DNA from: Sugiyamaella lignohabitans
Lineage: Eukaryota; Ascomycota; Dipodascomycetes; Dipodascales; Trichomonascaceae
Assembly: GCF_001640025.1 (NCBI RefSeq)
Contig: NC_031672.1
Coordinates: 248,001-312,000 of the forward strand
Direction of reading: 5' to 3'
DNA length: 64,000 bases
Both the position numbers and the translations under genes were made by a program. The notes under the pieces were generated by a model that worked only from the letters and a program-made list of their open reading frames with translations, ran no database searches and had not been told where the DNA came from. Numbering within the stretch: the first letter of the stretch is position 1; each line of letters starts with the position of its first letter. Shown one piece after another: positions 37,576 to 47,114 of this stretch.

Positions 37576-39024
37576 ATGACTTCTGATTCCATGGCCAGTT
37601 CAAGTTTTCAAACTATAAAAGCAGCATCTTCTTCCACTTCCTTAGCCCGTATCGGTGCTCTTAAAGTGCGATCAAATAGCTCGCCAGTAAGAACACCCAC
37701 TTTCTTGTGCCCCACCTCGCGCGGTGTTATACCTCACTTATCCCCAGATAATGTTGTAAAATGTGAAACCACAGCGTCTGTTGGCGCTCTTATTTCAGTC
37801 GAGGACTTTATGGAAAAGGCTCCCCAACAAAATAGTGCCCTACTGAAATACCCAGGCCCTACTAGAGACCTGTTTTCGTTTCCTTCGAAGTTTGGATTGG
37901 CACTCTCGCATAGGCGACCGGTCCCTGTACCTTCTCCTCAGGCAAACTTTGATGACAAGGTTAGTGTCATGACTCCCGAGGGATTCAAATATATGACTGT
38001 GGATATGTATTCAGAGTTCATTACGAAATTCGAGCCTGACATGGTATTTTCAATCCCAGATATTCCTAATTTGTCACCTGGTGGAAAGCCAGGAAATAAC
38101 CGTGCACAAAAGATGCTGAAAAGAACAGAAAAATGGCTCGATGAGTTGCTGGAACAAAGATCGAAACATACAACTGGTTTTGAGATATTTGCACCAATCT
38201 TGCCAGGTTTGGCAGCAGAGTTTCAATCGAACTATCTACAAAAGATCAAGTCGGATGCTCGTATAACGGGAATTTCCCTATGGAATGCTCAAGCCGCAAG
38301 ATTATCTGAACGACAGGCTGAACTTGCAAAGAAAAGAGACGTTGCCAAGCACAGTGGTGCTTCATTAGATGGAGAGGCGGCCATTTCTACCGTCACCTCT
38401 TATGTGAAGGCATTGCATGAAGATGTGTCAAGATTAGCAGTGGCTTACAATAGTGGTCTTGAGACACCTCATGAAGTATTGGACCTGGTTAATAGCGGAG
38501 TTGATTTGTTCGTTGCGACTGGAATTAATGATTTCACAGATGCTGGTGTTGCCTTGGATTTCACATTCCCTGCGAGTGAAGAGCATCCTGATTTTGGATT
38601 TAATCTCTGGGACCCTAAATATGCTACAGACATGACCAACTTTGGCCGTGCTAACCGTGACACTGTGCCAAACACCTACTATCGTGCCTATGTCCATCAT
38701 CTGTTGAATGCTCGAGAGATGACTAGCTGGGTTCTGTTGCAAATGCATAATATCGCTGTGTTCAACAGATTTTTCGAGGGCATTCAAAAGAGCATTGAAA
38801 ATGGAACCTTTGAGCAAGAGAGAGAGAAGTTCGTGAAGGTCTACGGCACTTCAGAAGAGGTGCAGGTTTTCCGCGATTTGTACAAGAAAAAGGATTCTGT
38901 TCCAACTGTTCGAGGATATCACATTTCTTATGAATCAGAAGTTATTCGCCGAGGCGAGGGCTCAACGCAACGACTCAACGACCCCCCTTTCAAGAAGTAC
39001 AAAGAAGATGCTTCCCAAAACTAA
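37576..39024 (+). CDS. QTRT2-like tRNA-guanine transglycosylase homologue
   Basis: 482 aa, single exon. It resembles the accessory subunit of eukaryotic queuine tRNA-ribosyltransferase: LARIGALKV...VRTPTFLCPTSRGVIPHLSPDNV at the N-terminus, a TIM-barrel-length middle part with PDMVFSIPDIP, and YYRAYVHHLLNAREMTSWVLLQMHN (about 366-390), which is the block following the zinc site. In QTRT proteins a CxCxxC motif plus that His hold zinc. Here the only two cysteines visible are near the N-terminus (TFLCP, VVKCE), so the zinc site is gone. The family is absent from Saccharomyces, which lacks queuosine. Likely an altered subunit or a repurposed pseudoenzyme. Confidence 0.78.
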   Translation: MTSDSMASSSFQTIKAASSSTSLARIGALKVRSNSSPVRTPTFLCPTSRGVIPHLSPDNVVKCETTASVGALISVEDFMEKAPQQNSALLKYPGPTRDLFSFPSKFGLALSHRRPVPVPSPQANFDDKVSVMTPEGFKYMTVDMYSEFITKFEPDMVFSIPDIPNLSPGGKPGNNRAQKMLKRTEKWLDELLEQRSKHTTGFEIFAPILPGLAAEFQSNYLQKIKSDARITGISLWNAQAARLSERQAELAKKRDVAKHSGASLDGEAAISTVTSYVKALHEDVSRLAVAYNSGLETPHEVLDLVNSGVDLFVATGINDFTDAGVALDFTFPASEEHPDFGFNLWDPKYATDMTNFGRANRDTVPNTYYRAYVHHLLNAREMTSWVLLQMHNIAVFNRFFEGIQKSIENGTFEQEREKFVKVYGTSEEVQVFRDLYKKKDSVPTVRGYHISYESEVIRRGEGSTQRLNDPPFKKYKEDASQN

Positions 39025-39208
39025 ATATATTATTGCATACCATCCTAGACTACTTAATAGACTGCATTTAGACCTCCAATATATTATTTTTTAACGTAAA
39101 TATTGAAAATAGGGTGTAGGGTTTGGGATTTCTACATATGACCTTTTATGTATTGAATCTCGAAACTAGCGCATCTGTGGCTTAATGGCCGACTGGAAAT
39201 CTGCGATA
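39025..39208. other. 3' flank of the QTRT2-like gene
   Basis: 184 bp before the tRNA gene. Only AT-rich sequence seen. Confidence 0.3.
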
Positions 39209-39326
39209 GCGCTTTTAGTATAGAGGTAGTATGCCTGCTTCGGGAAAGTGCTAATGCATGTCCCCACCCTTAAAAAGGGCGACTAGAGTTTTGTAGGTGA
39301 CGGGGGTTCGATTCCTCCAAAGCGCA
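39209..39326 (+). tRNA. tRNA with anticodon CGG (Pro), intron-containing
   Basis: A cloverleaf can be drawn: acceptor stem GCGCTTT/AAAGCGC, D arm GTAT-AGAGGTA-GTAT, anticodon stem CCTGC/GTAGG with loop TTCGGG...T (anticodon CGG at 39241-39243), variable loop TGAC, T arm GGGGG-TTCGATT-CCTCC, discriminator A at 39326. The intron is 39245-39291 (47 nt), one base after the anticodon as in nuclear tRNAs; its TCCC can pair with the anticodon-loop GGGA. Box B (GGTTCGATTCC) is perfect. The loop TTCGGG is the usual Pro loop, but the first stem pairs and discriminator differ from the common GGGC...C ends of fungal tRNA-Pro, so the amino acid is a little uncertain. Confidence 0.82.
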
Positions 39327-39329
39327 AAA

Positions 39330-39334
39330 TTTTT
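39330..39334 (+). terminator. Pol III terminator of the tRNA
   Basis: Run of five T, four nt after the discriminator base, with a longer T run at about 39357-39367 as back-up. Confidence 0.7.
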
Positions 39335-39535
39335 GCTCTAGTTAAGCTGTTGAGTTATTTTTTTTTTGCAATTGATAGCAGTATCTCCCATTAACCTCCC
39401 TATGTCCTCTCGTTACGCTTGAGTGGAATGTGGGTATGTTAGATTTGCTTAGTGAGCTATGGACTACTTGAAAAAGTCATTATAATTAAAGTACAGGTTA
39501 ATTAATTATTATGCAAAGGTCCGTGTCCAAATAAG

Positions 39536-41663
39536 CTATTTGAAAACCTCAGGCAGAGGGTCGATATCAAACCCCTCGTCAACTCCAACGCCTTTCATTT
39601 GAGTGAAAAATCGGCGTTCTTGCTGATTAACATAGATTATAGTCCTGAGACACTGTTAGTACGTTGAATAAGAATAATCCGCGACAGCCATACACCTGGC
39701 CCACTTACAAATATATGAGGATTCCTAAGGCAAGCATAAATAAAGAGGGATTTTGAAGCTTTGATGTCCACTTTTTAGAGGAGGGCTTCATTACCGATAA
39801 TGTCTCATGGACGGTTGGTTTGTCGTTAGTCGTGTTTTCTTCGTAAGGTTCTTTATCGGTTTGAGTGGATGCTGTGCTTGACAGATTGGATGAAGTCCGA
39901 CGATGCGCGGGTAGTGATGCATTGGGAGAAGGCGAAACGATATCTACGACTTCTGATTCAGGGTCGTCGCTCATTAGTTTCGATTGGATGCGTTCCTGAA
40001 GAGATATTCGGTCTTCGAGAGCTTTGAGTGTCTGTCGTATCATCATATAATCCAGGGTCAATGCTTGGTATGAATTGGCAATGTTACGTTTTCTGTCTAA
40101 CGATGTGGTTGAGGATGTTGGAGATGCAGCATCGATGAGCCTGGGGATAGGAGACTCATGCCCGTTATAAATATTATCAGCACCATCATGTGCAGATGAG
40201 GATGAATATGAATGAAAGCTCTTGGGTCTACCATTGGACAATCTTGAATCAAGCCGCTGACGTTTGGTTTCCAAACTGCTGATTCTACGAGCAGCTATCT
40301 CACCAATATTATAACTGGAATCCGGAGTTAATGCGCCAGTCTGTCTGGTCCGTTGCCGTCTGGCAATTGGACTCTCAGTATCATCAATAAATGAGTCTAC
40401 ACTGAAGTTACGAAAGTGATATGGTTCATTGGGCCTGTATCCATTGCTTCCTCGTCTACCCAATATTGCTCCAGAAGGTGAACGATACTCTCCGATAGTC
40501 TCTGGTGATATATGGGTTGAAGTGGAAACAGCTCGAGTATGATGGTAGGTTGGACGATACGAAGGACCCATTGCTAAATGTTCATTGCTAGGAGCCTCTG
40601 AATCAGAGAACTGATATTTACGAGAATCAATCGCGGCACCAGTGGGACCCACTGGACCCCGAACTGAACCTCCTCCTGGCTTAGTAGGATAATTATAGCT
40701 AGCATCATCACCGCCTCTACGAAGATTGGGACTATAGGGTCTCTCCATACTAAGAGGACGAACTGGAGCATCCATTGCCGAATTCGATCTCGCTGCTGCC
40801 TCATACATACGTCTGGCAGCAGGCACAAAAGTAGGTCCCGGTACTGAATTGAGCTCTAATGAATCGCCATCCAATATATCGTCTAAAGTAGACATGCTAC
40901 GTGTAGACCCTGTAATGCGAGAGATTCTTTTTCCATCTCTGGCAAAATCGAGACGTCGCTGTAAACCAACAGCAGGTTGAGAAGTTACTGTTGGGTTGTT
41001 TTCATTATTTACAGCAGTCAATGGTCTTGGTTTCACTGGCTCAGCGTCTGAAATATTGGCATTTGCGGCTGTGGTCCCCCTTGACTGCAGTGCAGAGTCG
41101 ACTTTCTCATCAATTTGGCTATTACTGGAGACAGGTGCTGAATTTGCGGTTGAGGATGCCTCAATTTTTATGTTGTTATTAGGTTCACCAGTAGCTTCAG
41201 ACTTTGTCTGGGCCGTCTGCTGTTTTGTCGAAGACAAACCCATTGTCAGACCAGATTCTACTGAAGTGACTCTATTTACGGCATTCGGAACTGATTTTTC
41301 TGTGCCTGTGATACCAGCTATCGCCGGCTGAGCAGATGCAGGTTCTTGACCGGATGATATCACTGGTCTTGATGCTACAGCCGAAAGATATTGAGGTTTA
41401 TAAACAGATGTCCTCGCAGGTAACCCTGATCTAATGCCATTCTTCACCTGGCCATTCTGGTTAACCTGGTTTCCACTCTGGTTATCAGTCTGATCCGAAA
41501 CAGGCCCCGCTGTAGACGGCAGTTTCACGTCCTCTTGATTCTGTCCTACAATCACGTCGCTCACTAATCCTCGTTCAAAGTCGCCTCCACCATTACTTAT
41601 TTCATTTTCGATATTAATATTAAAGTCTAATACGTGCTGATTAACGCCAGCCAGAGGAGGCAT
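39536..41663 (-). CDS. Unknown Ser-rich protein with C-terminal membrane anchor, one intron
   Basis: I do not recognise this protein. Exon 1 41663-39709 and exon 2 39644-39536 give 687 aa. Reading exon 1 alone ends in the middle of a hydrophobic helix (FMLALGILIYL, stop). A GTAAGT donor (39708) and a TACTAACAGTGTCTCAG acceptor (39645) join it to a 36-codon exon that completes the helix with TIIYVNQ and adds a polar tail ending PLPEVFK. Residues 1-520 are low-complexity Ser/Asn/Thr/Pro-rich. A short coiled coil (about 535-570, YMMIRQTLKALEDRISLQERIQ) precedes the anchor. A tail-anchored or single-pass tether at a membrane is likely. Convergent with the tRNA and the QTRT2-like gene. Confidence 0.75.
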
Positions 41664-42011
41664 TATAAACTGTCAGCTCCAATTCAGCTACTTCAGCATT
41701 CGCTTCCAACCGGCACCTAACTTCATAAACGAAAACGTTGTCGCTCAATGCACACAGAGACTCCAAACTAGAGTTAATAATTTACACAGCGAAATCCTAG
41801 ACTATACAGAAAACAGATAAAGCCCTTTGACTCGCGATAAAATAATGGCCAGCCACTACCCACTATGAGATTCAAATCTGATACGCGTCTCCTGCCGAAT
41901 TAATTATTTGACTATCTTATCGCAAACGCACAGGCGCGGCAGCGGCTGCATGCACCCGATTACCCCTGAATCTGTTCAGGGGGAAAGTGAAACGACGGGT
42001 GGGGGGGTTGT
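41664..42011. other. Intergenic between two minus-strand genes
   Basis: 348 bp. It holds the promoter of the membrane-anchored protein gene. A G run (42000-42007) abuts the GC element that follows. Confidence 0.35.
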
Positions 42012-42145
42012 GCCTCCGGTGGCTGGGGCGCTGCCCCAGGCCCCGTTGTGCTCGCTTCGCGAGCGTTGTTGGGACCCCTGGCAGTCGACTCGAGCGCAGC
42101 GAGAGGAGCAGTGGGGTCTGGGGCACAGCCCCAGCCGCCGGGGGC
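42012..42145 (+). mobile_element. Full-length GC palindromic element 12
   Basis: 134 bp. End A at the left: GCCTCCGGTGGC, TGGGGC-GCT-GCCCCA, then GCTCGC-TTC-GCGAGC, a third version of the inner hairpin stem. End B at the right with GACTCGAGCGCAGCGAGAGG, TGGGGC-ACA-GCCCCA and GCCGCCGGGGGC. It lies 107 nt beyond the ERG13 stop. The most diverged full copy, yet every stem still pairs. Confidence 0.85.
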
Positions 42146-42252
42146 AGCATCCGCCAGCAGAAGATATTAGTGCATAGTATTATTAGTGCAGTCTACAGAT
42201 TAAAATACAGAAAACAAATATGAGTGATTAGTAAATTAGAATTCTCTTTTTT

Positions 42253-44119
42253 TTAGTTCTTGACGGCGTATGAACGTCTGAATTTGTCGTCGACCTCGGT
42301 GAGGTAGTAGGTGCCCTCGCGGAGGGCGTCAACGGAGCCGGTGGGCTTGAACGACTTTTGGAGATGGGCCTTCTCACGGAGAGCGAGAGCGGCCTCGTAC
42401 TCGGTGGGAGTTACGGTGGTGCGGTCATCGAGGAGTTTCTTGAACTCGAGGTTCTTGACAAGAGGAGCAATGTCGCCCTTGATGACAAGGGAGTAGAACG
42501 ACGAGGCAAGGCCAGAACCGTAAGAGAACAACGAGACTCTCTTGCCAGCAAGCTCGTCAGCAGGAACAAAGGTCAGTAAGGAGGCCAAGGAAGAGTACAC
42601 ACTGGCAGTGTACATGTTACCGGTGTTGGTAGGTCCGATAAGAGAAGGAGCGAGTCTGGTCTTAGAGGCATCCTTAGCAATATTTAAGAAAGTCTTCTCA
42701 ACAACCTTGTCGGTCAAAGAGGCCTCGTAGTCAACAGACTTGACCTCAGCAGGGATCTCAGCATCGGCAAAGGCAGCAGGGTTCTCCAGGTAGTCATTGT
42801 AATGTAAACGACCATAACACTTGGAGACTAATTTACAGGTAGGAACGTGGAAAACACTGTAGTCGAAACGCTTGATTCCTTGCTTCTCCTCAGATGCGGT
42901 AAACAAGTGTCTCTTCTCAGCCTTCTTGTTGTAGCTTTTATAAGCTTGGTCCAAAGCACGAGTGTAACAGGTCAAAGAGAAGTGACCGTCGACAACTGGG
43001 TACTCAGAAGTGAGATCGGGCTTGTAGAAATCGTAAGCGTGTTGCATGTAAGAACCGTGAACAGGGTCGAACACCAAAGGAGCGTCAGGACCGATCAACA
43101 AAGCAACAACACCTGCACCACCCGTAGGTCTAGCAGCACCCTTGGAGTAAATGGCGATATCACCAGCAACGACAATGGCGTTTCTACCGTCCCAAGACGA
43201 CGACTCGACCCAGTTAATAGCGTTGAAAAGGGCATTGGTACCACCATAACAAGCGTTAATAGTGTCAACACCCTCGATATCAGCATTGTCGCCAAACAAT
43301 TGCATCAACACAGACTTGACCGACTTGGACTTGTCCAACAAGGTCTCGGTACCGACCTCGAGACGACCAATGGATGCAGGGTCGATGTTGTTCTTCTTCA
43401 ACAACTTGCTGACTGCAGTCAAAGCAAACGAGTAGATATCCTCTCTGTCATCGACAAAGGCCATGTTGGTTTGGCCCAAGCCAATGGTGTACTTGCCAGC
43501 AGGAATGCCATCATGCTTCTCTAAGTCGGCTTGGTTGACAATCTGTGACGGGTTAGAAATGGGATACGGGGGTGGGGTGTTGCCTCCGGCGGCCGGGCTC
43601 TGCCCGGACCCGTAGCTCGCTTCGCTCGTTACGTCGTGGTCGCGTGACAGGGGGGGTGGGGGATAGCATAGCGGTTCAAGCGGTTGGAATATGGTAGGTA
43701 ATGCCGTATAATTTTCCCAATAAACAGCAATAAACAGGAAAACAGAGCAGAGTTTGGGTCATCGATGTGACTGGGGCATCAAAAAACGAAATATCTGCTC
43801 CTGTAACCTTCATATGGCAGTGAATGAGCGACTGAGGGATCAGGATCAAGAAATCAGCAAACGAGAAGCTGAACCAGGTGAATACCAATTCCAAAGTCGA
43901 AATACCAACTACCAAAATTCGAAATACCAAATCCCATAGAGATCGTGCTGAGCCACCTCCTCATCAACAAGCTAAGGGAACCAGGGGATGGGGCGCAGTC
44001 TTCAGCCCTCAGCCAGTAGAGACAGGCCGTCATCCAAGCCATAATAAACTTACTCTGGAAGGAATATAGATTTCGAAGGCTTTAATACCAACGTTTTGGG
44101 GACGATCTGGAACAGTCAT
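42253..44119 (-). CDS. ERG13: HMG-CoA synthase, one intron
   Basis: Exon 1 44119-44054 (22 aa, [22 protein letters not shown]) and exon 2 43542-42253 give 451 aa. Condenses acetyl-CoA with acetoacetyl-CoA to HMG-CoA, the second step of the mevalonate/ergosterol route. Seen: catalytic Glu84 ([17 protein letters not shown]), nucleophile Cys120 ([13 protein letters not shown]), His254 (VFHVPTCKL), [10 protein letters not shown], and the C-terminal [13 protein letters not shown] and DDKFRRSY blocks. The exon junction joins IPSR to IVNQADLEK, as in other fungal enzymes. The intron is long for this window (511 nt: GTAAGT...CTAACCCGTCACAG) and hosts a GC half element. Codon use is strongly biased (many GTC, AAG, GGT codons), as expected for a highly expressed gene. 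Confidence 0.96.
43582..43630. repeat. Half GC element 13 in ERG13 intron, stem-swapped
   Basis: GCCTCCGGCGG then CCGGGC-TCT-GCCCGG where all other copies have TGGGGC/GCCCCA, then ACCCGTAGCTCGCTTCGCTCG. Both sides of the stem changed together, so pairing is kept. Inside the 511-nt ERG13 intron. Confidence 0.8.
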
Positions 44120-44870
44120 GGTTCTGGAGAGTTAGAATGGATCATAGGAGTCCGGCTGCCCGCGTCAGACACATTCTGTCTGGTTCGTGTACGGGATCTT
44201 GATCTGTACCAGCAGTCTTCACAGAACCTGGTGGTGAGACCAGACTTGAAATCAAATAGCCTGCTGAGAAGTTGAAAAACTGTCAAATTCTTTTTCACCA
44301 AAGTCAACAAAAATAATCAGTGGTCAACAATAGCCCGGATTGTACCTCGAGTCTTTGCTTAATGAGAACGACCATCAGATCACACTGCCAGGCAGATTTC
44401 ATACTACACAGAAAACCAGTTGACAAATTCTGAATACAACTTACAAAGATAGATATAATAAAAAGAATCGATAAGATTAACAGTGAATCCGAAGAGAAGA
44501 AATGTTGAAACTAATCAAACAAAAAAACCACAAACAAGATAAAGTGTTGGAGTTTATGTTGCAGTTATTTTTCAGGCTGCATAGGGGTTGACTGGCGGCT
44601 GGACTGCGCCGTGTTGATTGAACGATTGATTAGGTCGAGGGGTGCAAATCAGTCTTGATTTGCACCTGTTTATGCGTCTGGCTATCTTGGGTTATGTCTG
44701 CTTACGGCCTGTTTCCTGGTAACTGACCACCTGTCGTACCTGGCTGATCCAGCCTACTACCCATTGACGCGCATAATTTCACTTAACGCGGCTATGGGGT
44801 TGGGGGTCAACCACCCGGAGGTGATGGGGGTCAACATCACAGGAGGGCTGAGAGAGGGGCAGGGGGCTCT
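44120..44870. promoter_or_regulatory. ERG13 upstream region
   Basis: Presumed ERG13 promoter. No TATA box within 200 bp of the start that I would trust. A duplicated TTGATTTGCACC-type stretch near 44648-44668 (GTGCAAATCAGTCTTGATTTGCAC) is an 10-bp inverted repeat, GTGCAAATCA / TGATTTGCAC, that could bind a dimeric factor. Confidence 0.4.
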
Positions 44871-44930
44871 GCCTCCGGCGGCTGGGGCTCTGCCCCAGAC
44901 CCCGTGGCTCCTCTCGCTTCGCTCGAGTCG
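44871..44930 (-). repeat. Half GC element 14 (end B)
   Basis: GCCTCCGGCGGC, TGGGGC-TCT-GCCCCA, GACCCCGTGGCTC, CTCTCGCTTCGCTCGAGTCG. Intergenic, about 750 bp upstream of ERG13. Confidence 0.8.
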
Positions 44931-45230
44931 GGGCGTGGGGGATTGGTCTGGCGAGTGGGTGAGTGTCTGATTTTGACATCGTCTGATTGGATCTGATCCG
45001 GGCTGCTGATCTGGCGGCTGAAGTTATGGGAATTGGATTGGAGGTTAATGGAGTTTGATATTCTGGCATGGCTGACAAGCTTTTTCATGCGTGCTAAACG
45101 GTGGTTTCGCTGTCTACCATGCGACTGCCAGCTCTGTACATGTATCTCCTTATTTTATGGGCCCAGCAACGCTGCTGTCTCTTTCTTCAATCCCATATAT
45201 TATGTTCTAGATCCTCTGCCGGCGATCCAA

Positions 45231-45271
45231 AAATTCAAGCCCAAAATCAAGCCCAAAATCGAGCCCAAAAG
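45231..45271. repeat. 12-bp tandem repeat
   Basis: Three units of AAAATCAAGCCC (the first and third have one change each) plus a partial fourth. Microsatellite-like, non-coding. Confidence 0.7.
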
Positions 45272-45797
45272 TTAGTTGGTTTTCCAGACCGGCTCCCCTC
45301 AACCGTAGTGGCCCTGCTTGGGGGTTCCTCGCGAGAAGAGAAGGCCTGTTTCTGAAGGGTTAGGCTATTTTAGGCAAGACTTATGCACCCGACATGCGGA
45401 TGTCAGCGAATGGGACCGGTTCGCTGAATTCCGCAGCCAGATTAGGTAAATTAGATGCCTCTTTTTGGCTCATTGTGACGCGTTATAGATGAGACCGCGT
45501 GCTGCTCTACGTTGGTCGTATACATATTTAGTACTATAAGCACGAGAAACATGTCGACCATTGGACCGAAGCCTATTTTGGGCTTATATGCTAAAATAGC
45601 ATCACCCTAACAAGGTGAACCAGCTGGCTGGCTGCTGTGAGATAAGATAGCAGCCCTACGACCGGTACAGGATGTGAGATGTATGTACGATGGGCATCTG
45701 TCGATATATCGAATCGATGTCCATATGGGTATTTAGACATTATATATTTATATTTGGGTCGGCCATTAACCTTAGTTCACCTGGCAGGCCCACGAAA
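45272..45797. other. Intergenic, no gene
   Basis: Nothing recognised except a single TCGTATA heptamer (45516-45522), see the rejected list. Confidence 0.35.
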
Positions 45798-45851
45798 CTC
45801 CCGCGAAGCGGGAGCCACGGGGTCTGGGGCGGAGCCCCAGCCGCCGGAGGC
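45798..45851 (-). repeat. Half GC element 15 (end A)
   Basis: CTCCCGC-GAA-GCGGGAG (stem differs from the common CTCCTGC but pairs fully), CCACGGGGTC, TGGGGC-GGA-GCCCCA, GCCGCCGGAGGC. The last copy in the window; none follows for 18 kb. Confidence 0.82.
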
Positions 45852-47114
45852 CAGTCCCGAACGAGAAGTGCTATACGAGAGCTATTTAGAGAAGAGAGTT
45901 GACTATAGCTTTAGGAGTTAGATCCTGGGGAGATAGGAATGCGGATATTATTGGGAATGAGAGGGAAGGGAGTGTGAAATAGAGCAGATGTAGTATTATT
46001 TATAAACGGATTGGTTCAGTTTTGGTTTGTTTGGTTTGGTTTGATTTGGGTTGGTGGTGGAGAGTGAAGTATGGAATCGTATTACGTATGGTGCGGAGCG
46101 GGCCGACTGAGGCAGCTGCTGGTGGAGTTGTGTGGGGGTCGACTGAGTAACTTAGTACTTTACTGAGACCAGGACAACTGAAAGTCGCTGAGGTAGTCGT
46201 AGTCAAAGTTGAAATCGCAATTGAATAACTTTAAATAGAAAATTCCAGGATCCGAGTATCCAGAAGAGCCAGTAAAACAAGACAGTCGACCCCGTTACAA
46301 TTGATATTGAACAGAATAAACTACGGCCGGACCTCTGCTGTAGCTACTGGAGTGGTGCATTTTGACGCGCGGCACCGTTACAATCTTGCATGGACAATCC
46401 CATATGGTCTGCTGTTGCTTTTATCATAATATCATCTCACAAAGACCCTGAGTTGAGAGTCTACTTAATATTCCAGTGATCATAATCTGGCACTGGACAG
46501 CATCACACACGCGGAATTCACTTGGTTCGCTCACTCACTCACTTATCATATTAGTTATTAGTTATTGACTTGAGACTGATAGGGTACTATCACCCCCTTT
46601 CGACTTTGCTTTGTTGGCTTGGTTTTGCTTGCTAGAGTCTGTTAAAGTTTGTTAAAGTTTGTTAGAGCCTGTTAAAAACCGGAACTGGTGGTATCATATT
46701 TGGGGTGTCAAGGTTATCATAGAGCGCATCTCATCTGACTTTACACTGGAGTCTGACTTTTGCATTTGCATTATTCAAATTCGTACTAGTTGTTGACATA
46801 TACTCGGCATTTGTATCTACGCTCGCTTCATATTCGCATATTCATCCTAGCTTGACGCTGATTTCTCATTTGCTAAATTGTGGTGTTGCTATGCACCTAG
46901 AGAATTAAACTTGAGAACGGCGTTCTGGGTTTATGACATCGACACTTGTTGAACGAAACAACTGATTTGTTTGCATCGGTCTCTACTTTTCATAGTCCTT
47001 TTTCGTCAGAATCAGAGTCAGAGTTAAGTTCTGTTTGTTGCATTTGATTTGCATCTGTTATCTTGACTAGTTTTTATTACTGTTGTTGCATTTTCGGAGA
47101 GGGCTTGGCAAAGG
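45852..47114. promoter_or_regulatory. LDB17 upstream region with 10-bp phased repeats
   Basis: 1.26 kb. At 46631-46680 five consecutive 10-mers of the form GTTARAGYYT occur, in step with one helical turn. Simple TCAC and TTAG repeats lie at about 46535-46565. T-rich leader before the ATG. No clear TATA box. Confidence 0.45.

Noticed and set aside
42847..43524. 225-aa plus-strand frame antisense to ERG13
   Set aside because: Codon-bias shadow of a highly expressed gene; no start context or domain.
45516..45522. TCGTATA, the Upc2 sterol-response heptamer, upstream of ERG13
   Set aside because: A single 7-mer 1.4 kb from the start is expected by chance, and none is near ERG5.
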